A stretch of DNA of 64,000 nt, taken from Sphingomonas phyllosphaerae 5.2 (GTDB lineage Bacteria; Pseudomonadota; Alphaproteobacteria; Sphingomonadales; Sphingomonadaceae). The stretch covers positions 843,501-907,500 of the forward strand of contig NZ_ATTI01000001.1 of NCBI RefSeq assembly GCF_000419605.1, read 5' to 3'. Below the pieces are notes generated by a model. That model had not been told where the DNA came from. It saw nothing but the letters and a program-made list of their open reading frames with translations, and searched no databases. A program made the translations under genes and the position numbers. Every line of letters begins with the position of its first letter. Positions within the stretch are counted from its first letter, which is position 1. Below are positions 1-7,916 of the stretch, piece after piece.

Positions 1-584
1 TCGACGTCTACGGGTCGCAATTCCCGGCTAATTACGTCGACTGGGACGGCGACCGGAAGGGCGACGGGCCGATGGTCTTCATGAACCTGGGGGTCGACAG
101 CTGGCGTCGCCACCTGACCGGTCGCATCGCCGATATGCTCGACCGCACCGGCGCCGACGCCTATTTCCTCGATATCTGCGGCCTGTGGGAAAACAACACC
201 CAGGGCGACATGTTGCTCGGCACGCGAACGCTGGTTTCCGAACTCGCGCAGCGACACCCCGGCGTGGGTGCCGTCGCGGAAATGCAATATGACGCGCAAA
301 TGGGGTTCATCCCGATGAACCATGTGGCACGCTACCCGCTTTACCCGCAGGCGAGCGATGGCAAGGTCGCGTCGTTCAACCATCTCAGCTGGCCAGCGCC
401 GGGACCGGGATCGACCGGCGTCCACGAGTACGGGTTCAACACCTATCGCCCTGTCACGATTGACCAGCGGCAGATCCCGACCATCACGTTTGTCGACGAT
501 AGCTTCACCGACCAGCGTGCCGCCATCATGCGCGATCTCGCGACCGCGCGGGCGCGCTTCGCGAAGCGGAACGGGCGGACATGA
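1..584 (+). CDS. C-terminal part of a probable glycosidase-like protein (5' end outside the window)
   Basis: The frame is open from base 3 with no start at the window edge, so this is the last ~193 residues of a longer gene. Visible features are a segment reading YFLDICGLWENN (residues ~55-66), a later AVAEMQYD and a VDDSF near the end. Acidic residues after hydrophobic strands in this way are typical of (beta/alpha)8 glycoside hydrolases, but I cannot name the family. The stop overlaps the start of the following GntR regulator (ATGA), so the two are co-translated. Together with the GH127 and GH74 genes nearby, a carbohydrate-degrading role is likely. That is inference from context. Confidence 0.55.
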   Translation, partial: DVYGSQFPANYVDWDGDRKGDGPMVFMNLGVDSWRRHLTGRIADMLDRTGADAYFLDICGLWENNTQGDMLLGTRTLVSELAQRHPGVGAVAEMQYDAQMGFIPMNHVARYPLYPQASDGKVASFNHLSWPAPGPGSTGVHEYGFNTYRPVTIDQRQIPTITFVDDSFTDQRAAIMRDLATARARFAKRNGRT

Positions 585-1366
585 TCCATCCGGATGGCGA
601 GCCGTCCGGCGCGCCCGCGCGCGCGCGGGCGCGCGGAAACGAGGCGGACCATCCCGTGGAGCCGGAGGCGCGCGGATCGGGGCGGCGGTTGCGCGGCGCG
701 ATTGCATATCGTCTGGGCACCGCAATCCTCTCCGGCGAACATGGGCCGGGCGATGTCCTGCCCAGCGAGACGGAGGGCTCGGACGCTCTGCGAGTATCGC
801 GCACCGCGTATCGCGAGGCGATCCGCACGCTCGCCGCCAAGGGGCTGATCGAGAGCCGGCCGCGCCTCGGAACGACAGTGCTGCCACGGCATCGCTGGAA
901 CATGCTCGATCCCGACGTGCTGGTCTGGACCTTCTCCGGCGAGCCCGACATGACGATCGTGCGCAATTTGTTCGAATTGCGCGCGATGGTGGAGCCGCAG
1001 GCCGCCGCGATCGCAGCGGAACGTCGCAGTCGCGCCGATATCAAGGCGATCCGCGGTGCGCTGGCTGCGATGGCGCGCCACGGGCTGGACCACGCCGCAG
1101 GTCAGGCGGCCGACTGCGCCTTCCATGACGCGATCCTTCGCGCCACCGGTAACGATTACCTGACCGTGCTGTCGAGCAGCATCGGCACCGCCGTGACGAT
1201 GACCACGCAGTTTAAGCAACGTTCGCGCGCGCTGCCGCGCGATCCCATTCCCGGCCATCGCCGCGTCTTCGACGCGATCGTCGCGCAGGATCCCGTCGCG
1301 GCGGCGGCGGCGATGCGCGTGCTGGTCGATCAGGCGCTCGAGGACACGAGGCAAGCGATGGAATGA
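581..1366 (+). CDS. GntR-family regulator, FadR subfamily with FCD ligand domain
   Basis: 261 residues. A winged helix-turn-helix lies at about residues 35-105 (key stretch LRVSRTAYREAIRTLAAKGL, then a wing ending RLGTTVLP). An all-helical FCD domain lies at about residues 125-245, with the usual D/H metal-ligand pattern (DCAFHDAIL, then GHRRVFDAI). FCD regulators such as DgoR and LldR repress sugar-acid or hydroxy-acid genes until a small carboxylate ligand is bound. The gene starts at an ATGA overlap with the glycosidase tail and is followed by an exported GH127 enzyme. It is probably the local repressor for breakdown of a plant polysaccharide, and the palindrome just after its stop is a candidate operator. 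Confidence 0.88.
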   Translation: MIHPDGEPSGAPARARARGNEADHPVEPEARGSGRRLRGAIAYRLGTAILSGEHGPGDVLPSETEGSDALRVSRTAYREAIRTLAAKGLIESRPRLGTTVLPRHRWNMLDPDVLVWTFSGEPDMTIVRNLFELRAMVEPQAAAIAAERRSRADIKAIRGALAAMARHGLDHAAGQAADCAFHDAILRATGNDYLTVLSSSIGTAVTMTTQFKQRSRALPRDPIPGHRRVFDAIVAQDPVAAAAAMRVLVDQALEDTRQAME

Positions 1367-1399
1367 CGATCGGCTGCCCCGCATGGGGAATGCCGATCG
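1367..1399 (+). repeat. Nested palindrome between the GntR gene and GH127 gene
   Basis: Perfect 8-base arms CGATCGGC (1367-1374) and GCCGATCG (1392-1399) enclose a second inverted pair, CCCC (1377-1380) and GGGG (1385-1388). It starts directly after the GntR stop and lies 56 bases before the GH127 start. No T-run follows, so an operator for the regulator, or an mRNA hairpin, fits better than an intrinsic terminator. Confidence 0.55.
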
Positions 1400-1454
1400 C
1401 AAGGAACGATCACGATAATGAAAACGGGCCGGACATCCGGCGGGAGAGAATGAC

Positions 1455-4298
1455 ATGACCGATGCACGACACGAACCTTGCTGCGACCACGGCGTGACGC
1501 ATGAGCGAGCGGCGAACTTCAGCGTCGATCGCCGCGGCATGTTGCTGGGCAGTGCGACGCTCGGCGCGGGATTTCTGCTGCCGGGTGGTGCGGTGGCGGA
1601 GGCGGGTACCGCGATCGATTTGGCGCCGGCCGCCGTCCCGACCGCATCGACCACCGGTGAGGATCTGCGCCTACTTAAACTGTTCGACACGGCTGCGCCC
1701 GCGGCGTCGACCGACACCGCGCGCGGTATGTGGAGCGGCTGGCCCCATCGTGACACGCAATGGATCGACCTCACCTGGACCGCGCCGGTCACGACCGGGC
1801 GGATCGAGGTCTATTGGGCGATCGACGGCAGTGAGGTGGCGCTGCCCAAGCGCGCGCAATTGTCGCGCTGGGACGGTGACCGCTACGTCCCCGTGCCGCT
1901 GCGCCGCCCGCCGACGTTGGGTAACGACGTGTACGACACCTTCGAGTTCGCACCGCTCAGCACGGATCGGCTGCGGCTGGAGGTGGAGCCGGTCGCCGGC
2001 AAGTCCGTCGGCGTGCTGCGCTGGCGGGTGCTGAGCGCGGGCGCGTTGCCGGCGCTGGCGCCCGCCATCGCCGCGGGAGTCGACCGTAGCGTGATCGTCG
2101 GCGGGCGTACCTATCTCGCCGCCGATGCGCGCTGGGTCAGGCGCGGCAGCGGCGACGCGCTGCGCTGGAGCAAGGTCAGCGGCCCGGGCGAGGTGAGCTT
2201 CGCCAACCCCGCCGCAGCGCAGACGGCGGCGCGCTTCTCGCAGGCGGGCGATTACGTGCTGAAGCTGGCGGGCAACGCCGGCGACCTGACGTCCGCCTCC
2301 ACCGTGCACGTACGCGCGGTGGCGCCCCCGCCGGCCAAGCGACTGGACGTGGTCTATACGACGCCGTGGTCGGTCGACAATCCGATGTGGAGCGCCCGGA
2401 TCAAATCGCTGATCGTCGGCTGGATTCCGCATTGTGTGAACTATTGCGAGCGGACTGACTTGGCGACCGGCCAAGGCGGGATCGACAATTTCGTCGAGGC
2501 GGCCAAGGCGCTGCGCGGCGAGCCGCACGCCGCACACAAGGGCTTCGTCTTCTCCAACGCCTGGATCCACCAGACCGTGGAATCGATGTGTCTGGCGCTG
2601 ATGGTGGATGCTGGCGGCGATGCCGAGATGATCGCGGCGCAGACCGCGATGCGTGCCACGCTGGAGCGCTGGATCCCGATCATCCTCGCCGCGCAGGAGC
2701 CCGACGGCTATCTCCACACCGCCTACACGCTGGCCGATCGCGCAAAATGGCCGAAGCGCTGGTCGCCCGAACATCGCGGCGATCACGAGGGTTATGTCGC
2801 CGGCTATTTCATCGAATCCGCGATCAACCATCACACGTTGACCGGCGGCAAGGATCTGCGCCTGTACAATGCCGCGAAGAAGCTTGCGGATTGCTGGGTC
2901 GCGCATATCGGGCCGGGCAAGCAGGCATGGTTTGATGGCCATCAGGAAATGGAACAGGCGCTCGTCCGCTTCGGCCGGTTCGTCAACGACGTCGAAGGCG
3001 GCGGTCGCGGTGACGGCTATATCGCCCTCGCCCGCTTTCTGCTCGATTCCCGGGAGGGCGGCTCCGAATACGATCAGAGCCACGTACCGCCGATCCGCCA
3101 GTACGAAGCCGTCGGCCATGCCGTCCGCGCCGTTTATTTCTACTCGGGCATGGCGGACATCGCCGCCGAAACCGGCGACGTCGATTACCAGAGCGCGGTC
3201 GTGTCGCTGTGGGATAACATGGTCAACCGCAAATATTACGTTACCGGCGGCGTCGGCAGCGGCGACACTGCGGAGGGCTTCGGCGTCGATTATGCGTTGA
3301 AACATGACGCCTATTGCGAGTCATGCTCCAGCTGCGGGCTGATCTTCTTCCAGTACAAGATGAACTTGGCCTATCACGACGCTATGTTCGCTGATCTATA
3401 CGAGGAGACGATGTACAACGCCCTGCTGGGATCGGTGGGCGATGACGGCAAGAGCTTCTGCTACACCAACCCGCTGGACGGCACCGAGCGTGCGAAGTGG
3501 CATTCGTGCCCGTGCTGCGTGGGCAACATCCCGCGCACGCTACTGATGGCACCGACCTGGGCCTACGCCAAGGCACCGGGGGCATTGTTCGTGAACCTGT
3601 TCATCGGCAGCCGCATCCAGGTCGGCGAAGTTGCGGGCACCTCTGTCGAAATGGTCCAGGAAACGGATTATCCGTGGAAGGACGGAGTCGCGATCACGGT
3701 CAATCCGGCCGAAACGCGCGCCTTTGCGGTGCACGTTCGCGTGCCGGATCGCGCGACCAGCGCTCTCTATACCGCGACCCCGGCGGTCGGCGGGCTGGAG
3801 CAATTGACGGTCAACGGTCAGCCGGTCGCCGCTTCGATCGAGAATGGCTATGCGGTGATCCGCCGAACGTGGAAGGCGGGCGACCGGGTCGCCTTCGCCG
3901 TGCCGCTGACGGTGCAACGCATTCGTGCGAGCGACAAGGTGGTCGCCACCCGCGGACAGCAGGCGTTTCGTTACGGGCCGCTCGTCTACGCGTTCGAGGC
4001 CGTCGATCAGGCGAACCTCGACCGCATTACCACGACGATGCCGAAGCCGAAGTGGCAGCCCGACCTGCTCGGTGGGACGATGACGCTGGAAGGTAGCTGG
4101 CAAGACGGCAGTCCGATGCGCGCGATCCCGTATTACCAGCGCGGCAACCGCAGCAGCGATCCGATCCGTGAGTTCCCAATTGCCGACGGATCGGTCAGCT
4201 ACGCGCCCGGCGGCGCACAACTGGTCGCCACCGCCGTGGTTGCCGAAGCGCCGCCGCAAACGGTGCGCGTCTGGGTGGCCGACGAACAACGCGGCTGA
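1455..4298 (+). CDS. Exported GH127 (DUF1680) beta-L-arabinofuranosidase
   Basis: 947 residues, longer than the usual ~650-residue GH127 because of an extra beta-rich N-terminal region. A twin-arginine signal is present (DRRGMLLGSATLGAGF at ~25-40), so export of the folded, metal-bound enzyme through Tat is expected. The catalytic (alpha/alpha)6 part runs from about residue 300 to 720. It shows the AEGFG glutamate (~607, acid/base in HypBA1), the E-S-C zinc ligands (~622-624) and a CPCC motif (~686-689) that carries the cysteine nucleophile and a further zinc ligand. A beta-sandwich follows. The start has a good GGGAGAGA ribosome site. It probably removes terminal beta-L-arabinofuranose from plant hemicellulose in the periplasm. 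Function by family is secure; the exact substrate is inferred. Confidence 0.9.
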   Translation: MTDARHEPCCDHGVTHERAANFSVDRRGMLLGSATLGAGFLLPGGAVAEAGTAIDLAPAAVPTASTTGEDLRLLKLFDTAAPAASTDTARGMWSGWPHRDTQWIDLTWTAPVTTGRIEVYWAIDGSEVALPKRAQLSRWDGDRYVPVPLRRPPTLGNDVYDTFEFAPLSTDRLRLEVEPVAGKSVGVLRWRVLSAGALPALAPAIAAGVDRSVIVGGRTYLAADARWVRRGSGDALRWSKVSGPGEVSFANPAAAQTAARFSQAGDYVLKLAGNAGDLTSASTVHVRAVAPPPAKRLDVVYTTPWSVDNPMWSARIKSLIVGWIPHCVNYCERTDLATGQGGIDNFVEAAKALRGEPHAAHKGFVFSNAWIHQTVESMCLALMVDAGGDAEMIAAQTAMRATLERWIPIILAAQEPDGYLHTAYTLADRAKWPKRWSPEHRGDHEGYVAGYFIESAINHHTLTGGKDLRLYNAAKKLADCWVAHIGPGKQAWFDGHQEMEQALVRFGRFVNDVEGGGRGDGYIALARFLLDSREGGSEYDQSHVPPIRQYEAVGHAVRAVYFYSGMADIAAETGDVDYQSAVVSLWDNMVNRKYYVTGGVGSGDTAEGFGVDYALKHDAYCESCSSCGLIFFQYKMNLAYHDAMFADLYEETMYNALLGSVGDDGKSFCYTNPLDGTERAKWHSCPCCVGNIPRTLLMAPTWAYAKAPGALFVNLFIGSRIQVGEVAGTSVEMVQETDYPWKDGVAITVNPAETRAFAVHVRVPDRATSALYTATPAVGGLEQLTVNGQPVAASIENGYAVIRRTWKAGDRVAFAVPLTVQRIRASDKVVATRGQQAFRYGPLVYAFEAVDQANLDRITTTMPKPKWQPDLLGGTMTLEGSWQDGSPMRAIPYYQRGNRSSDPIREFPIADGSVSYAPGGAQLVATAVVAEAPPQTVRVWVADEQRG

Positions 4299-4307
4299 AC
4301 GCTCCGG

Positions 4308-4329
4308 TCGGCCGATGGCCGATTTCTTT
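4308..4329 (+). terminator. Probable intrinsic terminator after GH127
   Basis: A stem TCGGCC (4308-4313), loop GAT, and GGCCGA (4317-4322) is followed by TTTCTTT. It begins 10 bases after the GH127 stop. The rest of the interval to 4616 holds no gene, repeat or promoter that I can support. Confidence 0.55.
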
Positions 4330-4616
4330 ATGATGGCGTCGCCCGAATCGGACGGCGTCATCGCGAGCGGAGCGACATGCGACATCGGGGGCGACGCCGC
4401 CATGCCCCTGTTGTTCCGTTCGTCATGACCTTCGCAGCAACGCTGGGTGTGACAGCTCGAAGTCAAGGTCACTACACAAGCTCGTCCTGCAAGCTCGAAT
4501 GGCCGTCGGATGATACCGTAAACGCGGATATGATACCCGTTACTGGAATAAGCAACTGCCTTGCAGGGACGGTTACACGAGCAAGAGCAAATGCGCAGCG
4601 ATTTAGGGGTCGGCGA

Positions 4617-5510
4617 ATGTATGGATATCCAGGGCTGCCAATAGAGATCGAGGTTGGTGTCAGTTACGGCAATAGGAAGCCGTACCTCGCACACCCACCG
4701 ATAATAGCACAGATACTGGCTGAATTTTATACAAAAATGAACATTCGCGGGCTCCGAATATTCAATGGGAATATCAGCAGATTCTTGGTGTTCTGCTTTT
4801 TGCTTCGTACCAGCTTGTCGTGCCCCTCAAAGGATAAGTCAATCTCGGTTCATTCAACTGCCCTATCGCTTGGGCGGCCATTTGAAACCACGCGGCGCCA
4901 TGTCAATGCGTTTGTCGAGTCGGGCATTTGCGAGCGGACGTCGCTAGGCGTCACAATCGCGCCGAAGGTGCGGTCGCACCCGGGAATACGCAAACACCTT
5001 TGTTACGCCCATAACTGTTTCGTTGAGCTGGTTGCGAGCGGAGTCTCGAGTGGTATATTCACCATTCCGTCCTTCAGTTTGGTGCGCGGCTTCTCAGTGG
5101 AGGATGGGGCGAGCGGCGCGGCTGATATGATGCTCGCAATACTCGACACTAATCGATGGATGTTTCCGGAGGCACTCGACCTTGCAATCTTCTCCGCAGT
5201 CCTTCACGTAAACTTGCAGCGTCACAATGCGGACGGTCTGATCCGGGCCGGCTTACAACCAAGGCACGCGGTGCATGTGACGTATATCGCTCGCCTTTTG
5301 AAGGTGCCTGAATCTACGATACGTCGCCGGACTGCACCGCTGACTGGACCCGGCTTACCTTTCCTGCGCCTATCAACTGGATTGCTTGTATCTCCTGGAG
5401 ATATGCCAGTTGCAAACGCCTGCTTGGAGAGAACGCCGCGCGCCGGTTCGATCAGGCTTATTATCCAGCGTGCAGTCGCGGCAGGCCTCGTGTCAGGTGT
5501 AGGCGTTTGA
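4617..5510 (+). CDS. Hypothetical protein with two winged-helix-like segments
   Basis: I do not recognise a named family. From ATG 4617 it has 297 residues; the frame stays open upstream to 4377 and a later ATG at ~4738 is also possible, so the start is uncertain. There are two helix-turn-helix-like stretches: ALSLGRPFETTRRHVNAFVE in the middle, and YIARLLKVPESTIRRR near the C-terminus followed by a wing-like FLRLSTGLLVSP. The duplicated arrangement suggests a DNA-binding regulator. Base composition is visibly less GC-rich than the neighbouring GH and receptor genes. It ends 33 bases before the left end of the truncated IS6 copy, which fits acquisition or displacement by IS activity. Confidence 0.5.
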   Translation: MYGYPGLPIEIEVGVSYGNRKPYLAHPPIIAQILAEFYTKMNIRGLRIFNGNISRFLVFCFLLRTSLSCPSKDKSISVHSTALSLGRPFETTRRHVNAFVESGICERTSLGVTIAPKVRSHPGIRKHLCYAHNCFVELVASGVSSGIFTIPSFSLVRGFSVEDGASGAADMMLAILDTNRWMFPEALDLAIFSAVLHVNLQRHNADGLIRAGLQPRHAVHVTYIARLLKVPESTIRRRTAPLTGPGLPFLRLSTGLLVSPGDMPVANACLERTPRAGSIRLIIQRAVAAGLVSGVGV

Positions 5511-5543
5511 TCCTACGATTTTGGCGGTGCGATCCTTTCGTCG

Positions 5544-6011
5544 GGCACCGTCAAACCAAATGCACCTGCTGGTAATCGGGTGAGGGTGGGCTAGGGGGGG
5601 GGGAGCATGCCTCGCCCGCGCAAGCCAGCCAGCCCGTTCCGCTACTTCAACTCGTCGCCTGAGGTGATCCGGCTGGTGGTGCTGATGTACGTGCGGTTTC
5701 CGCTTAGCCTGCGTAATGTCGAAGACCTGCTGTTCGAGCGCGGGATCGACATTTGCCACGAGACAGTGCGTCTGTGGTGGAACAGGTTCGGCCCGCTTTT
5801 CGCGGGCGACATCCGCCGCCAGCGGGTAAGCCGGATGCGCGGGTTCCGACACTGGCGCTGGCACCTGGACGAGATGTACGTGAAGCTGAACGGCGAGATG
5901 GTCTACTTGTGGCGAGCGGTGGATCACGAAGGCGAGGTGCTGGAAAGCTATGTCACCAGAACCCGCGACAAGGCGGCCGCACTCGCGTTCATGAAGAAGG
6001 CGCTGAAGCGG
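5544..6011 (+). mobile_element. Truncated IS6-family insertion sequence
   Basis: The left inverted repeat GGCACCGTCAAACC (from 5544) and ~60 bases of leader match the intact copy at 16367. The transposase starts at 5607 and is nearly identical to the intact one as far as KKALKR, where homology stops sharply at 6011. The first catalytic Asp (HLDE) is present, but the second Asp and the Glu are missing, so it cannot transpose by itself. The frame reads on to 6149 through unrelated sequence. The break coincides with the left end of a 196 bp MITE-like element, suggesting that element (or its insertion) removed the 3' half. Confidence 0.88.
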
Positions 6012-6013
6012 TC

Positions 6014-6209
6014 CTGTCAAACCAATGTACCGAAGCCCCTGAAGCCGAGTATGGCTGGCGTTTTCGAGCGACTAAGCTATAAAGACCCCGCTGTCAGTGT
6101 CGCGAGTTTCCTTGGTATTTTCCGAGATGGGCCGTCGTTTGCCTGCTGAGAAGCAGCCAAACGGGGTAGAAACTCACCCTCGTTCGGCGATGTGCAGTTG
6201 CTTTGACAG
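6014..6209 (+). repeat. MITE-like element, copy 1 (196 bp)
   Basis: The ends are inverted: CTGTCAAA at 6014-6021 and TTTGACAG at 6202-6209. The whole unit aligns base for base (one indel) with 7341-7537. The shared internal core includes GCCTGCTGAG, CAAACGGGG, AACTCACC and TGTGCAGTTGCTTTG. Its outer end resembles the IS6 terminus CCGTCAAACC, so an IS6-type transposase could move it in trans. No transposase is encoded inside. Confidence 0.6.
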
Positions 6210-6259
6210 CATCGCGAGCGGCCTTGATCTTTCGGAAGGAACCGCGCTTTTAGAAGCGG

Positions 6260-6781
6260 ATGACGTGGAATCGACTCTGGGCTCTGGCGACGATGCTTTT
6301 CCTCGCGTCACCTGCCGTCGCCAACCCGGCGCAGGACCGGGCTGCGATTTTAGCCGTGGTGGCGCATATGGAGCAAGCCTGGAACCGCGGAGATTTCCGC
6401 GGTTACATGGCGGGGTTCAGCAATCCCGACGTCGTCTTCGTCTCCGGCGGCAAGTTCCAAACCGGCTGGCAGGGAACGCTCGACCATTATGTGCGCGATT
6501 ATGGCGCCTCGCCTCAGACGCGGGGCAGCCTGCACTTCTACGACATGAAAGTCGAGTTGCTCGCCGAAGATTCTGCCATGCTGGTGGGCCGCTATCATCT
6601 AGAACGCCCCGTGCGGGCAGCCGAGGGCGTGAATACGCGGCTGTTCCGAAAGATCGCGGGCCGTTGGGTCATCACGCTCAATCACGTTTCCGCCCACGAC
6701 GTGCCCAGTCGGTCGGCTGCTCCGGTCAGGGCGCCGTCTGCGTCAGCGCCAGCAGGTCGCCAAGGTCAGCGTTCCGACTGA
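6260..6781 (+). CDS. Exported DUF4440 / SnoaL-like (NTF2 fold) protein
   Basis: 173 residues with a clear Sec signal (RLWALATMLFLASPAVA, cleavage near residue 21). A single NTF2-like domain follows: helix AAILAVVAHMEQAWNRGDF, the FSNPDVVFVSGG strand-turn, and a terminal GRWVITLNHVS strand, as in DUF4440 ketosteroid-isomerase-like proteins. The C-terminal ~30 residues are disordered and Ala/Ser/Pro-rich. Members bind or process small hydrophobic molecules, but no specific reaction can be assigned. It stands alone between the two MITE-like elements and has no obvious partner. Confidence 0.75.
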   Translation: MTWNRLWALATMLFLASPAVANPAQDRAAILAVVAHMEQAWNRGDFRGYMAGFSNPDVVFVSGGKFQTGWQGTLDHYVRDYGASPQTRGSLHFYDMKVELLAEDSAMLVGRYHLERPVRAAEGVNTRLFRKIAGRWVITLNHVSAHDVPSRSAAPVRAPSASAPAGRQGQRSD

Positions 6782-6968
6782 GGGTCAGGTGTGGATAACT
6801 TGTTCATGTTCGTCGGCGGTTTGGGCGAGCAGGCGAAAGCGGGCATTCTCCATCTGGCGAACTGCAGACCCGGGAGAGTCTGCAGTGCAGCGACTAGCAA
6901 GCGACCGACGCCTGCTCCAATTTGGTCAGTGAGGAGGCGTTTCGAACCGCCGCTTGGAGCCGACCCGC

Positions 6969-7340
6969 TTATCCAACGCTCGCCCTGACGTGCGCAGCCG
7001 TTCCCTTTACGAGGGCGTCGAACACGATCCGCATACGATGTGCTGACCGGAGGTCTTCGTGCATGAGGATCTAAACAGGCAGATGGGCGGTGAGCGTCGT
7101 GCGCAGCACCGGAACGAGCGCCGGATCACAGTGGGCGATCGGATCCTGCACCACGCCGATGCCGAAGCCTGGGCGAAGCGCAGTTATTTGCGCGAGCTGA
7201 TCGTAAGTGCGCAACGTAAAGGCCGCGCCAAAATGGTGACCGCGGCGGAGGGGTTCTCCGCCCGGTCCGCCGACCGTCGCATCGTGATGGGAGGCTGAGA
7301 GTCTGCTATCGACTACGACGACCAAAGAGCCGCCGGGACC
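6969..7340 (-). pseudogene. Decayed LysR-family regulator (C-terminal effector domain)
   Basis: Reading the minus strand from 7340 down, the translation shows a typical LysR effector-domain end: TLRTYDQLAQITALRPGFGIGVVQ, PALVPVL, then LPV, an in-frame TAG (7071-7073) where the family has Trp, and ILMHEDLRSAHRMRIVFDAL to a stop at 6969. The DNA-binding half is absent. The remaining 5' side stops at the left end of the MITE-like copy 2 at 7341, so the gene was cut by that element and then gained the stop. Confidence 0.7.
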
Positions 7341-7537
7341 CCGTCAAACTATCGTACCGGCGCACTCCGGAGCCGTGTAGGCCCGGCAGTTTCGAGCACC
7401 TATGCTATACCGGCTCCGCTGCCAGTGCTGCGAACTTGCTTGATGTTTCCCAAATTCGGTTGCCGTTGGCCTGCTGAGCAGCAGACAAACGGGGCACAAA
7501 CTCACCGTCAATCGGACGTGTGCAGTTGCTTTGGCAG
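7341..7537 (+). repeat. MITE-like element, copy 2 (197 bp)
   Basis: Diverged partner of 6014-6209, colinear along its length with one single-base indel. Ends are CCGTCAAA (7341-7348) and TTTGGCAG (7530-7537). It interrupts the LysR remnant and sits upstream of the TonB receptor. Both copies lie in the same orientation. Confidence 0.6.
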
Positions 7538-7916
7538 CACCTCTTGCGCTGTTCCCGAGAGGGCGTGTGCATTAGAGATCATGGATCGCTGTCGAACACC
7601 GGGATCGCACAAGTTCAATGGTAACGATACCGTGATTACGGAAACTCGTTTAATTTCAAACTCATCATCACGCCGCCTTAGCGTGGCATTGCAACGGGGC
7701 TGCAGTTTGAAGCTCACCGTTGAATTGGTTCTACGGTGGTATGTTGCCGCTTTGCGACGATCAGCTCCCCTTTTGATTAACTGGAGGAAGAGAGACAATC
7801 TTCTTGCTATCGCCATCAGTATTATTAATATTGTTAGCGGTAGCATCGCCGAGATGGTGCACCAAGTTGCATGGCCGGTCTCGTCGTTTCGAGATGCGGC
7901 AGAGGGGAGAGGTTCA
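7538..7916 (+). other. Leader region of the TonB receptor gene
   Basis: About 380 bases with no independent gene that I can support. The receptor frame happens to stay open through it and through the MITE, but the translation here lacks any domain. Composition is more AT-rich than the coding regions, so the receptor promoter and 5' UTR are likely in this stretch. No particular box stands out. Confidence 0.4.

Noticed and set aside
443..3305. Long open frames on the minus strand opposite the GntR and GH127 genes (449 and 544 codons)
   Set aside because: They lie fully under genes with clear domains, show no domain themselves and arise from high GC at third positions.
7425..7916. Upstream extension of the TonB receptor frame
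   Set aside because: The first part is inside the MITE-like repeat and no signal peptide occurs until after the TTG at 7917, which has the ribosome site.
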